A DNA stretch of 37,974 bases from an uncultured Lachnospiraceae bacterium (GCA_900317555.1 ONHF01000021.1:1-37974); one strand, 5' to 3'. Positions 18,927-27,342 are shown, numbered from the stretch's first letter. Program-made: numbers and translations. Notes: generated from the letters alone by a model not told the origin.

Positions 18927-18956
18927 GCACCATATCTGTAAAAGGGGGAACGGATT

Positions 18957-19085
18957 ATGCCGGTTGGGGTTATCATTGCGTTGGCTGTATTTGCCGGGAT
19001 GGCGCTTGTGGGAGTTCTGGCTGCTGTAATTTCAGCGGTTGCGACGTCCGCGTTTAATGAAGTTCCGGACAGCAGAGACGAATAA
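18957..19085 (+). CDS. 42-residue single-span membrane protein
   Basis: A short frame from the ATG at 18957 to TAA at 19083-19085. An AGGGGGAA ribosome site sits about 8 bases upstream. The product has one hydrophobic segment (about residues 3-32, rich in Val, Ala, Ile and Gly) and a short acidic tail ending PDSRDE. It lies between the SEC-C gene and a strong terminator, so it is the last gene of that transcript. The function is unknown. The support is ribosome site, hydrophobic pattern and position; no homology was tested. Confidence 0.6.
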   Translation: MPVGVIIALAVFAGMALVGVLAAVISAVATSAFNEVPDSRDE

Positions 19086-19105
19086 TTAAATATACTGCTT
19101 ACATG

Positions 19106-19163
19106 CAAAGGGCTGCGGTGCGGAGAAACCGGAAGGAATCTTCGTGCTGCAGCCTTTGTTTTT
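19106..19163 (+). terminator. Intrinsic terminator after the 42-residue protein gene
   Basis: CAAAGGGCTGCGG (19106-19118) pairs, with a bulged G and one G-A mismatch, with CTGCAGCCTTTG (19147-19158). A run of five Ts follows (19159-19163). Confidence 0.8.
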
Positions 19164-19181
19164 ACGTACCGGAGTTATCGC

Positions 19182-20591
19182 TCAGCGCTTTTTGCTGCCT
19201 GCCTTTTTCCAGACAGCCTTGAGCGTAACGGACGGCAGTTCAACCTTGTAAATACTGGAATATTGTTTTTCATTGGTATTAATGTATGCGGTGCCGTCAA
19301 TGACCGTGATGTCTTCAGCCTCGTAAGGAATATCAATCTGCCAGCAGCCGATATAGGCACCGTCGTGCGTGAAAACGTTGATTCTCTGCTTGCTCTTCCA
19401 TTCATAGGACTTGAAGCTTGCGCTGACTGCGTAGATGAAATTGTCATCGGCCGCAATGCCCTGTGAACTGAATGTATCACCGTAGTAGCCGTCCGCGTCG
19501 CTGATAGACAGGGTCTGCATATTGGTGTTCAGGACACAGAAGGAATTGCGGCTGTTGTCGTTCTTACCGATAACGTAGAAATGTCCGTCATTATACGCGA
19601 TCGCCCAGATGTGGGAGAGCAGCGGAAACTTCCAGTCCTTAACCTTTTTAAGATTCCTGTCCAGTTCCATGACGCCGGACGGGTATTTCTTCAGCGTGCC
19701 GCCCTCTGCAATATAAATATGACCGTTGTCCGGATTGTAACAGATGCCGTTTCCGTGGTCGATTTTGAGATTTCTTGCGCGTGCGACAGCTTTCCCTGTT
19801 TCGAGATCATATTTGGTTACCACAGTTTCGTAGTGGGACAGATCACCTTTATAGTAGGCGCTGTCGTTGATACCGGCCGCGGTCACTGCGTACATGCGCC
19901 CGTTTTCCTTAAAAACAACCGAGCCCTGCGTACTGCGGAACGAATACTTTTTGTTCTTCGGCTTCCCTGCATCCAGCGTGATCATCTTGCGGGAAACGGT
20001 GTCTCCGTCAGAGAGCGTGGGAATCGCTTCCGATATGCCGTACTTGTTTCCCTGCTCGTCCTCCCAGCCGGCAAAATTATAGCCGAAACGCAGGAACATG
20101 TTCTCTCCGGGATCGACGTTGTCATCGTAGAGCGCGTAGGTGTCGGGCATCTTTCCGTAATCCGCGCCGTTTTTATCGAAGTGCACAATGTACATCTTCG
20201 GCTCCCACAGAGCGTAAAGCGTCACCCGGGAAGCGATGCTGACTGATGCGTGATCCTCATATTTATAATCGACGGCGGACGGATCTTCCGCCCATCCCTT
20301 GAAGACATAGCCTTTTTTCGTAAAAACATTCGCAGGCAGTGTCCCTTTACCATCCTTCAGCGTATAGTCTGCCATTGATCCGCTTCCGCCATTGCCGTCG
20401 AAATGAATCACGGCCGCAGCTGCCGAAACGTCAAGAACGGCAACGGGGAGCGAGAGGCATATACCTGCGGCGGGGACGGCAGCAAAGCAGAACGGGAGGA
20501 CAGTAAGCCCTGCAATTCTTTTCAGCTGCTGCAGTATTCTGCGCTGATTTAATTTAAAGTCTTCGCTCTTTCGTTTTTTCTCTGGTATCAA
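19182..20591 (-). CDS. Secreted protein with InlB-type repeats and a propeller-like C-terminus
   Basis: An extracellular protein of 469 residues. A basic N-terminus and hydrophobic segment (about residues 30-65) end in VSAAAA, a plausible signal peptidase site. Two Listeria-Bacteroides (InlB B) repeats follow: VIHFDGNGG through YALWEP, and YIVHFDKNG through FAGWEDEQG. The rest is rich in beta strands and repeated phrases such as IAYNDGHFYVIG and IAADDNFIYAVSA, suggesting a beta-propeller. I chose a TTG start at 20591 because a GGAGG site lies 12 bases upstream. The in-frame ATG at 20639 has no ribosome site and would precede the likely transcript start. There is no obvious LPxTG sorting signal. 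A role at the cell surface is inferred. Confidence 0.75.
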   Translation of the reverse strand: MIPEKKRKSEDFKLNQRRILQQLKRIAGLTVLPFCFAAVPAAGICLSLPVAVLDVSAAAAVIHFDGNGGSGSMADYTLKDGKGTLPANVFTKKGYVFKGWAEDPSAVDYKYEDHASVSIASRVTLYALWEPKMYIVHFDKNGADYGKMPDTYALYDDNVDPGENMFLRFGYNFAGWEDEQGNKYGISEAIPTLSDGDTVSRKMITLDAGKPKNKKYSFRSTQGSVVFKENGRMYAVTAAGINDSAYYKGDLSHYETVVTKYDLETGKAVARARNLKIDHGNGICYNPDNGHIYIAEGGTLKKYPSGVMELDRNLKKVKDWKFPLLSHIWAIAYNDGHFYVIGKNDNSRNSFCVLNTNMQTLSISDADGYYGDTFSSQGIAADDNFIYAVSASFKSYEWKSKQRINVFTHDGAYIGCWQIDIPYEAEDITVIDGTAYINTNEKQYSSIYKVELPSVTLKAVWKKAGSKKR

Positions 20592-20634
20592 AGTGTTCCG
20601 ATTCCTCCGGAAAATGAATTCGTGTATCTTTAAA

Positions 20635-20643
20635 ATCATATCA
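20635..20643 (-). promoter_or_regulatory. Extended -10 promoter of the secreted protein gene
   Basis: TGA directly precedes TATGAT (20640-20635) on the minus strand; no good -35 is visible. A transcript start near 20628 would exclude the ATG at 20639 and so supports the TTG start. Confidence 0.45.
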
Positions 20644-20662
20644 CAAAATGCAGAAGTTTAAA

Positions 20663-20694
20663 GAACCGCCATTCCCATATGGGAATGGCGGTTC
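20663..20694 (-). terminator. 32-bp perfect palindrome terminating glgCD
   Basis: Each 16-base arm matches the other exactly, with CATATG at the centre. It lies 50 bases past the glgD stop and is followed on the minus strand by TTTAAACTT. The T run is weak, but the stem is strong enough to block read-through into the secreted protein gene. Arms this perfect could also form a protein-binding dyad. Confidence 0.7.
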
Positions 20695-20743
20695 CGGAAA
20701 ATCCTGTTCGTGATTTGGCGTGGTTTATACGAAGACAATCCGC

Positions 20744-21859
20744 TTACAGTGTATCTTCCCTTTCGATATATCCCGGATTATCAGGAGAAGCTACAATTTC
20801 CTTTGCGTTGATGATTTTAGCCCATTTGTCGACAACCTGATTTTCAAGGTGAACATCCCTGCCGATGACAGAATGGCTCAGAACAACGCAGTTCTTTACT
20901 ACTGCGCCCTTGCAGATCTTTACATTCCGGCCGATGACGGAATTCTCAATCGAACCCTCGACATCACAGCCGTTGGCCACCATGGAACCCCTGACGGAAG
21001 AGCCGGGGAAGTAGTGCGCCGGGCAGGCATCGGTTGTAACCGTATAGAAAGGCCATTCGGGAACGAACAGATCCTGCACATTATTGTAATCGAGCAGAGA
21101 GAAATTCGCGTCCATATAGCTCTTGAGGTCATAGATCGCTGCGAAATAGCCTCTGTGCTGTACCGCACGTACATCCAGATCATTGATTCTGTCGTTGATA
21201 ATATCTACGAGTCTGTAGATGGAAGAAGTCTTTCTCGCCTGCTGGATCAGTTCTACCAGAAGATCCCGCTTCATGATATAGGTTCCCATGAACAGGTTCG
21301 CGCTGTCGGTCTTGCCCAGATTTGCGAAGAAATTCGTAACACCCTTCTGGCGGTTAATGCTCATCAGAGTCATGTTCCGGTACTGCTCCTTCGCGTTGTC
21401 TACCTTGTGATAAAGAACGGTGATGTCAGCGCCGCTGTCTATATGTTTGTTCAGCAGATCCTCAAAATTCTGGCGGAAAATCATATAACTTGGTGTGATG
21501 ACGACATATTCCTGCAGCATACGCTGAATAATGCTCAGGTTCGAGGCAAATGCTGCGATATCGGTATTGTAGATGTCGTTCAGTTTGCTGTCCTGATTGA
21601 ACAGAAGCTGCAACTTGCCGTGCTTAAGGTTGATATTGAAGTTTGCGCCGTTGCCCAGATGCTCGGCAAGAGAGCGGGGATTCTGTCCTACATAAACCTG
21701 AATACGGTCGATTTCACTGTTTGTGAGATTGGAGAGTGCGAAATCGATCAGCCGGTATCTTCCAAGGAAGGAGAAAGCGCCCAGCGGGCGGTGGTCCTGC
21801 AGCCCCTTGACATAGAAATTGCGGCCGGAAGGGATTACAATTGCAAACGCTTTAGCCAT
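20744..21859 (-). CDS. glgD: Glycogen biosynthesis protein GlgD (ADP-glucose pyrophosphorylase-like subunit)
   Basis: The 371-residue partner of GlgC; in Bacillota, GlgD raises the activity of the GlgC/GlgD complex that makes ADP-glucose. It has the nucleotidyltransferase core (FSFLGRYRLIDFALSNLTNS) and a C-terminal left-handed helix (VIGRNVKICKGAVVKNCVVLSHSVIG). It lacks the intact GGxGxRL pyrophosphorylase loop near its start (it reads VIPSGRNFYVKGL), which identifies GlgD rather than a second GlgC. An AAGGAGG site spans the end of glgC, and the two genes are separated by one base. Confidence 0.93.
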   Translation of the reverse strand: MAKAFAIVIPSGRNFYVKGLQDHRPLGAFSFLGRYRLIDFALSNLTNSEIDRIQVYVGQNPRSLAEHLGNGANFNINLKHGKLQLLFNQDSKLNDIYNTDIAAFASNLSIIQRMLQEYVVITPSYMIFRQNFEDLLNKHIDSGADITVLYHKVDNAKEQYRNMTLMSINRQKGVTNFFANLGKTDSANLFMGTYIMKRDLLVELIQQARKTSSIYRLVDIINDRINDLDVRAVQHRGYFAAIYDLKSYMDANFSLLDYNNVQDLFVPEWPFYTVTTDACPAHYFPGSSVRGSMVANGCDVEGSIENSVIGRNVKICKGAVVKNCVVLSHSVIGRDVHLENQVVDKWAKIINAKEIVASPDNPGYIEREDTL

Positions 21860-21860
21860 C

Positions 21861-23018
21861 TTATTCTTCCTCCTTTACAACTGTTCCGGCAGGAACGTCA
21901 TGCGCGACAAGCAGAATATGCGGACTGTCTGGAGAGCCGACGACAGCTCCTTCACCGATCTTTACACCGTCGGAAACGAGCGCTCTCGTGACACTTGCGC
22001 CTTCGCCGATCACCGCCTCATTCATCAGGACGGTATCTTTTACAACTGCGTTCTTGTGAATAACAGAATTCGTGAACAGAACCGAATGGTGCGCCTCTCC
22101 CTCAATATGGCAGCCCTGAGTAATGTAGGCAACATCAATCGTGGCGTCCGGACCTATGAACTGCGGGAGCGCGGTCACATCTTCGGTATAGATCTTCCAG
22201 TTATCATCATCGAGATTGAGCTTGCTGTCTTTGTTTAAAAGATCCATATTTGCTTCCCAGAGGGAATCAATGGTTCCGACATCTTTCCAGTAGCCGGAGA
22301 ACAGGTAAGCCATCAGCTTTCTTCCGTCGCCGAGCATCGAGGGAATAATATCCTTACCGAAATCGTGGCTGGATGAATTGTTCTTCATGTCCGCAATGAG
22401 GTATCTGCGCAGCGTTTTCCAGGTGAAGATATAGATGCCCATGGAAGCGAGATTGGACTTCGGATGCGCGGGCTTCTCTTCAAATTCGACAATGTGGCCG
22501 GATTCGTCGGTATTCATGATGCCGAAACGCGTCGCCTCCTCCATCGTAACGCCGATGACACCGATCGTCGCGTCTGCCTTGTTGGCCTTATGCTCATCAA
22601 GCATCATGTCATAATTCATCTTGTAAATGTGATCGCCGGAGAGAATCAGAACATATTCGGGATTGAACTGGTCGATGAAATCAATGTTCTGGGAGATCGC
22701 ATCCGCGGTGCCGCGGTATACGTCAAGACCTGTGTCCGCCTTCTCTCTGGGAGAGAGTACATAGACGCCGCTTTCTCTGGTATCGAGACCCCAGCGTCTT
22801 CCTGCCGCTACGTAGCTGTTCAGCAGAACAGATTCATACTGAGTTAAAACACCGACGACATTCACGCCGCTGTTTGCGCAGTTGCTCAGAGGAAAATCAA
22901 TGATTCTGTACTTGCTGCCGAAAGATACCACAGGTTTGGCGACCTTGTTGGTCAGGTCTTTCAGACGGCTTCCGCGCCCTCCGGCCAGAATCATCGCAAG
23001 CATCTCTTGTTGTTTCAT
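21861..23018 (-). CDS. glgC: Glucose-1-phosphate adenylyltransferase
   Basis: Forms ADP-glucose from glucose-1-phosphate and ATP, the first committed step of glycogen synthesis. The 385 residues begin with the catalytic loop [15 protein letters not shown] and [30 protein letters not shown] and the sugar-binding VEFEEKP block follow, then a left-handed beta-helix with hexapeptide repeats. The start has a purine-rich AACGGGGGC site. It is the first gene of glgCD, with a promoter and a dyad operator candidate upstream. Confidence 0.97.
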   Translation of the reverse strand: MKQQEMLAMILAGGRGSRLKDLTNKVAKPVVSFGSKYRIIDFPLSNCANSGVNVVGVLTQYESVLLNSYVAAGRRWGLDTRESGVYVLSPREKADTGLDVYRGTADAISQNIDFIDQFNPEYVLILSGDHIYKMNYDMMLDEHKANKADATIGVIGVTMEEATRFGIMNTDESGHIVEFEEKPAHPKSNLASMGIYIFTWKTLRRYLIADMKNNSSSHDFGKDIIPSMLGDGRKLMAYLFSGYWKDVGTIDSLWEANMDLLNKDSKLNLDDDNWKIYTEDVTALPQFIGPDATIDVAYITQGCHIEGEAHHSVLFTNSVIHKNAVVKDTVLMNEAVIGEGASVTRALVSDGVKIGEGAVVGSPDSPHILLVAHDVPAGTVVKEEE

Positions 23019-23059
23019 TTTTAGCCCCCGTTATGATTATTTGTATATTCTGCTGAAGT

Positions 23060-23079
23060 ATCACATCCTAACGTGTGAT
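23060..23079 (-). promoter_or_regulatory. Operator-like dyad overlapping the glgC promoter
   Basis: ATCACA (23060-23065) and TGTGAT (23074-23079) form a perfect 6-bp inverted repeat with an 8-base gap. It covers the -10 box and part of the spacer. A repressor bound here would block glgCD. The half-sites resemble CRP-family words but in the opposite arrangement, so the regulator is unknown. Confidence 0.45.
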
Positions 23080-23093
23080 GATGCAATATACAA
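23065..23093 (-). promoter_or_regulatory. Promoter of glgCD
   Basis: On the minus strand TTGTAT (23093-23088), 17 bases, TAGGAT (23070-23065). Both hexamers match four of six consensus bases. Confidence 0.5.
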
Positions 23094-23152
23094 CAATAAT
23101 TTTAGACTGAAAGCAGAGGATATTCAATCAGATATAATGGAAAATATGATGA

Positions 23153-23191
23153 AAAATGCGTTCCGGTCGCTGGAAGACCGGAACGCATTTT
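23153..23191 (-). terminator. Intrinsic terminator after the J-domain gene
   Basis: A perfect 16-bp stem (23153-23168 with 23176-23191, 7-base loop). On the minus strand it ends in a run of five Ts. It starts 1 base after the stop of the J-domain gene and closes the three-gene unit. Confidence 0.9.
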
Positions 23192-23192
23192 G

Positions 23193-23939
23193 TCAGAAAC
23201 GTCCATAGGGCACGCCGCCGCAGAACAGGCCGCCGCCTCCGCAGCAGAGGTTACATACCAGATTCAGAAGACAGATCCGCAGACACCAGTTTGCCGTGCC
23301 GGAGCTGTCCATTGTATAAGTCTGCTGCCTTGAATTGTACATATTGCTGCCGTACTGCAGCCTGCTGACCAGCTCCTGATAGGCACTGTTTCCGGGCTCC
23401 ATGGAAGCTGCCTGCTTCGCGTGGGAAAGCGCGAGCACATTGTTGCCGATGCCGTCATTGGCGATCGCGGAATAGTAATACCACTGCGCACTGCGGTTTT
23501 GAATACTGTTCAATACATTCAGCGCTTCTGTGTAATGTCGGCTGTTCAGATAGTTTGCGGCTGCCTGCAGGCGGATCGAATCTTCATCCTGCCCCTGCGT
23601 CTGCCTCGAGTTCTGCCGGTAGTTGCCGGATCCTCCGAAAATGTCATCCCAGAACTCTCCGAAACTGCCGTAACCTCCTGCATTGCCGTATCCGTAACCT
23701 CCGGCGCCGCCGCTGTAACTGCCGCCTGCGCCGGAAGAAGCGTACGGATGCTGACGCTCATACATGATCTGCTGGTAAGCTGCCTGAACCTCTTTGAATT
23801 TTTCTTCTGCCTGCGCCTTGTTCGGGTTATTGATATTGGCGTCCGGATGATATTTGCGCGCAAGCTCCCGGTATGCCTTTTTCACTTCCTCGTCACTGGC
23901 GTTTCTGTCGACGCCAAGGACCTGATAAGGATCACTCAT
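23193..23939 (-). CDS. J-domain protein with Gly/Tyr-rich linker and Cys-rich hydrophobic tail
   Basis: A DnaJ-type co-chaperone of 248 residues that would stimulate an Hsp70 partner. The J domain occupies about residues 1-65 with the HPD motif at 31-33. A Gly/Ser/Tyr-rich linker follows, then a helical segment (about 130-205) resembling a tetratricopeptide pair ([36 protein letters not shown]). The tail is unusual: hydrophobic with five Cys near [16 protein letters not shown] and a Gly run. There is no DnaJ zinc finger or peptide-binding domain, so it is not DnaJ itself. The ATG at 23939 overlaps the stop of the upstream DUF5685 gene by 8 bases. The tail may insert in the membrane or bind metal; this is inference. 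Confidence 0.85.
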   Translation of the reverse strand: MSDPYQVLGVDRNASDEEVKKAYRELARKYHPDANINNPNKAQAEEKFKEVQAAYQQIMYERQHPYASSGAGGSYSGGAGGYGYGNAGGYGSFGEFWDDIFGGSGNYRQNSRQTQGQDEDSIRLQAAANYLNSRHYTEALNVLNSIQNRSAQWYYYSAIANDGIGNNVLALSHAKQAASMEPGNSAYQELVSRLQYGSNMYNSRQQTYTMDSSGTANWCLRICLLNLVCNLCCGGGGLFCGGVPYGRF

Positions 23940-24771
23940 TGACTGCCTCTTCCTTCTTCTTTGCCTGAACAGCATTGTACTTGGTCCAGACACCGGAGTA
24001 AAGAATATTCCGCATGACGGATACATTTTCTATGCAGGGAAGCGTCTCGAAGATCTCGCAGCAGCCGGCCATCATCATTGTAAGGATCTGCTTTACATAA
24101 TCTTCAAAGTCTTCCCGGTCTTTCAAAGGCAGCAGAGGATTGTAGCAGCCCTTTTTCTCATCTTTTTCCAGATCTTCATAAGCATCCATGATATAAATGA
24201 ATTTGCCGAGGAAAAAGCCCATTCTCCGCAGGGAAATTTCCCATTCATCTTCATGCACCGCAAAGAGTTCTCCCATGATATCGCCGAAATACCCGCTGAC
24301 CCGGTCGATGTCCGTGTCACCGTTTTTCTCCGCTTCATGGAGTCTGTCCAGCCGGTCTCTGACAACAGCCGCCTTTTTGCCGTAATTTACGGTCGCTTTC
24401 CCGCTGCGCGATTTTAACAGATTCGCGAGCGCCAGCTTGTGCAGTTTTCTCTCATCTGTCCAGTCATCAAGACAGGAGTAGTAGGAGAGGATCAGATTCA
24501 TGTCCGCCGCGTAATCTGTGAATTCGTTGACGCGTGTCGGATGGCTGACAAGAGGATGCGCGGCGCAGCGCGTGCTGCCGGTTATATCTTCGGCGTCGTA
24601 CAGATCGCACAGAAGCATGATCAGAAACGTCATGTCATAGCTTAAGGTCATCTGTCCGGGAAAGCCGTATTTCTCGCGCAGCTTTCTGCAGAAGCCGCAG
24701 TAATAAGACCGGTATAGTTCAAATTCCTTGAATTTAAGCTCGGACTGGTTGATGATCACATAACCGTACAT
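23932..24771 (-). CDS. DUF5685 family protein
   Basis: A 279-residue protein of unknown function that I recognise as DUF5685-like, with moderate certainty. An early CxxC (YYCGFC, C25 and C28) could bind metal or be redox-active. It is strongly helical. Two acidic motifs on helix-like segments, DDWTDE (from D102) and DAYEDLEKD (D196-D204), are spaced about 90 residues apart. They recall the paired Asp-rich motifs of class I isoprenoid synthases, which bind magnesium-diphosphate. That comparison is inference only. It lies between a zinc-ribbon membrane protein gene (11-base gap) and a J-domain gene (8-base overlap), so the three are almost certainly one transcript. Confidence 0.75.
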   Translation of the reverse strand: MYGYVIINQSELKFKEFELYRSYYCGFCRKLREKYGFPGQMTLSYDMTFLIMLLCDLYDAEDITGSTRCAAHPLVSHPTRVNEFTDYAADMNLILSYYSCLDDWTDERKLHKLALANLLKSRSGKATVNYGKKAAVVRDRLDRLHEAEKNGDTDIDRVSGYFGDIMGELFAVHEDEWEISLRRMGFFLGKFIYIMDAYEDLEKDEKKGCYNPLLPLKDREDFEDYVKQILTMMMAGCCEIFETLPCIENVSVMRNILYSGVWTKYNAVQAKKKEEAVNE

Positions 24772-24782
24772 AAAAAGGCGCC

Positions 24783-25211
24783 TCAGCTTTTCTTATGAAA
24801 TTCAAAACCGCACCGCGGGCACCGCACCATGATATGGCCCTTCCCCTTGGGGATACGGATTTTCTGACTGCAGCGGGGGCATTTATAGATATGAAAATCC
24901 TTGTTGCGCTCGTGGTTTTCCTTCAGATGCGTGATGTTGTACCGGAAATCGGTAAAGAACGTTCGCAGCTTCGAGGTAAACTCCATCCACTGCTGGTTTT
25001 CCCTGTAGCGCTTTGCGATATTGCGGGAGAACATCCTGAAGTACATCAGCGCAAGACATGCGAGCGCGAGCCACCACAGGATACGGACCGGCAGGAAAAG
25101 CTGGACCACAATCAAAACAAGGCAGGCCAGAGATAGAAAACGGTTCAGCTGATCAACACCGTACCGCCCCTGCATAAACTGCATGAATTTATACCGTAAT
25201 CTGTCAAACAT
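24783..25211 (-). CDS. Membrane protein with C-terminal zinc ribbon
   Basis: A 142-residue protein of unknown function. Two adjacent hydrophobic segments (about residues 25-60) probably form a membrane hairpin. A charged helical stretch follows, then a zinc ribbon YKCPRCSQKIRIP...VRCPRCGFEF with two CPxC knuckles (about residues 110-137). The start follows a GGTGAT site at 25211. It is the first gene of a three-gene unit with the DUF5685 and J-domain genes, which suggests a membrane-tethered partner of a chaperone-linked process. Confidence 0.75.
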   Translation of the reverse strand: MFDRLRYKFMQFMQGRYGVDQLNRFLSLACLVLIVVQLFLPVRILWWLALACLALMYFRMFSRNIAKRYRENQQWMEFTSKLRTFFTDFRYNITHLKENHERNKDFHIYKCPRCSQKIRIPKGKGHIMVRCPRCGFEFHKKS

Positions 25212-25253
25212 AGAATCACCTGTACTTCTGAAATTTATCCGGTCAATAATTTC

Positions 25254-25281
25254 ATTTTATTGAGCGGGAGAATAATTGCAA
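25254..25281 (-). promoter_or_regulatory. Promoter of the zinc-ribbon/DUF5685/J-domain unit
   Basis: On the minus strand TTGCAA (25281-25276), 16 bases, TAAAAT (25259-25254), giving a leader of about 35 bases to the start at 25211. Confidence 0.5.
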
Positions 25282-25314
25282 TGAAGAACCGATTAAAGAA
25301 TATAAAAAAATCAT

Positions 25315-25352
25315 AAAAATACCGGACAGCCCGCAAGAGAGCCGTCCGGTAT
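25315..25352 (-). terminator. Intrinsic terminator after the ABC exporter genes
   Basis: ATACCGGAC (25319-25327) pairs with GTCCGGTAT (25344-25352), with further partial pairing inside. On the minus strand a T run (25319-25315) follows. It lies about 30 bases after the stop at 25381. Confidence 0.8.
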
Positions 25353-25380
25353 ACAGTTTCACAGATGTTTCTTCACAAAA

Positions 25381-27342
25381 TCAGGCAATTTTATTGCCTG
25401 TATACAGCTGATAATACTTGCCCTTTTCCGCGATCAGCTGATCATGCGTGCCGCGCTCGATGATGCGTCCCTGTTCGAGCACCATGATGCAGTCCGAGTT
25501 GCGGACGGTCGAGAGCCTGTGCGCGATGACAAATGTCGTGCGCCCCTTCATGAGAGCGTCCATTCCCTTCTGGACAAGGGCTTCGGTACGTGTGTCGATC
25601 GAGGATGTCGCTTCGTCGAGAATCAGAGCCGGCGGATCGGCAACAGCTGCCCGCGCGATCGCGATCAGCTGGCGCTGTCCCTGAGAGAGGTTCGCCCCGT
25701 CGCCGCGCAGAACCGTGTCATACCCCTTCGGAAGCCTCCGGATAAAGCTGTCGGCGTTTGCAAGCTTTGCGGCAGCGATGCACTCCTCGTCCGTCGCGTC
25801 AAGCTTTCCGTAGCGGATGTTGTCCATGACAGTGCCTGTGAACAGATGCGTATCCTGCAGAACCATACCGAGCGAGCGGCGCAGATCCGGCTTTTTAATC
25901 TTGTCGATGTTGATATCATCGTACCGGATCTTGCCGTCCTGAATATCGTAAAAACGGTTGATCAGATTGGTAATCGTTGTTTTGCCGGCTCCGGTGGAGC
26001 CGACGAACGCGATTTTTTGTCCGGGCTTCGCGAAAAGCGTTATGTCATGCAGTACAGGCTTGTCCGGCGTATAACCGAAGTCGACGTTGTCGAAGGTGAC
26101 CTTGCCGCGCTGGCGCGCATAAGTTGTCGTTCCGTCTGCCGCGTGATAATGTTTCCACGCCCAGACACCGGTACGTTCCGCACACTCTGTGAGCGTTCCG
26201 TCCGGCGCTTCTTTCGCGCTGACAAGTTCGACATACCCCTCGTCTTTTTCGGGTGCCTCGTCCATCATTTTGAAAATGCGGTCCGCACCGGCGAGGGCCA
26301 TGATGATCGAGTTCATCTGCTGCGCAACCTGTGTGATCGGCATGGAGAAGTTCTTATTCAGCGTAAGGTAGGAGACCAGTGTGCCGAGCGTCAGTGAAGA
26401 GGAACCGTTCAGGGCAAGCGCCGCGCCGATCACTGCGCACAGTACATACGAGATGTTGCCGAGGTTTCCGTTCACCGGCATCATGATCGAAGCGTAGCGG
26501 TTTGCGAGGTTCGCGGAATCACGCAGCTCGTCGTTGTACTTTTTGAATTCTTCAATGGATTTTTCTTCATGGCAGAAAACCTTGATGACCTTCTGCCCGT
26601 TCATCATCTCCTCAATGAAACCGTTTTCCGCGCCCAGATCCTTCTGCTGCTTGACGAAGTATTTGCCGGACAGAGCGCCGATCTTCATCGAGACAAACAG
26701 CGTGACCGCAACCATGCCGACGCTGACCAGTGTCAGAGGCCATGACAGAACCAGCATCGAGATGAACGTGATGATGAGCGTGATCAGAGAGCTGAACAGC
26801 TGCGGGATCGACATGGAAATCAGCTGCCGCAGCGTATCGACGTCGTTCGTGTACACGGACATAATGTCGCCGTGTGCGTGCACGTCAAAATACCGGATGG
26901 GCAGAGACTCCATATGCGTGAACAGATGAACACGGATATCCTTCATCGTGCCTTCGGAAATCGTTACCATCAGGCGCTGATAGCCATACGCGCACACAGC
27001 GCCGATAACATAGATCATGGCAAGCCGGAGCAGCGCAGCGGCGAGCGGGCCGAAATCCCGGCTTCCGGACTGCACCATCGGAAGAATGTAATCATCGATC
27101 AGTGATTTCTGGAACAGCGTTCCGTACAGTGTGGCTCCTGCCTGCACGAGGATCATAACAAGTACAAGTATGAACGCGATACCGTATTTCTTAAAAACAA
27201 TGCCCATCACCCTGCGGATCAGAAGGCCGGGATTATCGACCTTCACTTTTACACGCGCTCCTCTTGGAGCTTTCCGGGTGTCGATTTCACGGTTATCCTG
27301 CATTTCCTGTGCAGAAGCGCCCTGATTTGTATGTTTTCTCAT
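25381..27342 (-). CDS. ABC exporter half-transporter, catalytic subunit
   Basis: A 653-residue ABC exporter subunit with six membrane helices (about residues 50-350) followed by an ATPase domain. Walker A is GSTGAGKTT, the signature LSQGQ, Walker B ALILDEATSSID with the catalytic Glu present, and the switch His lies in VIAHRLSTV. An insert of about 50 residues (YVELVSAKEAPDG through ARQRG) separates the two domains and is longer than usual. The start overlaps the stop of the upstream half-transporter as ATGA, so the two form a heterodimer like BmrCD or LmrCD. The substrate is unknown; drugs or peptides are typical of the family. Confidence 0.92.
   Translation of the reverse strand: MRKHTNQGASAQEMQDNREIDTRKAPRGARVKVKVDNPGLLIRRVMGIVFKKYGIAFILVLVMILVQAGATLYGTLFQKSLIDDYILPMVQSGSRDFGPLAAALLRLAMIYVIGAVCAYGYQRLMVTISEGTMKDIRVHLFTHMESLPIRYFDVHAHGDIMSVYTNDVDTLRQLISMSIPQLFSSLITLIITFISMLVLSWPLTLVSVGMVAVTLFVSMKIGALSGKYFVKQQKDLGAENGFIEEMMNGQKVIKVFCHEEKSIEEFKKYNDELRDSANLANRYASIMMPVNGNLGNISYVLCAVIGAALALNGSSSLTLGTLVSYLTLNKNFSMPITQVAQQMNSIIMALAGADRIFKMMDEAPEKDEGYVELVSAKEAPDGTLTECAERTGVWAWKHYHAADGTTTYARQRGKVTFDNVDFGYTPDKPVLHDITLFAKPGQKIAFVGSTGAGKTTITNLINRFYDIQDGKIRYDDINIDKIKKPDLRRSLGMVLQDTHLFTGTVMDNIRYGKLDATDEECIAAAKLANADSFIRRLPKGYDTVLRGDGANLSQGQRQLIAIARAAVADPPALILDEATSSIDTRTEALVQKGMDALMKGRTTFVIAHRLSTVRNSDCIMVLEQGRIIERGTHDQLIAEKGKYYQLYTGNKIA

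Noticed and set aside
20592-20639. ATG start for the secreted protein at 20639
   Set aside because: No ribosome site precedes it and an extended -10 box covers it. The TTG at 20591 has a GGAGG site upstream.
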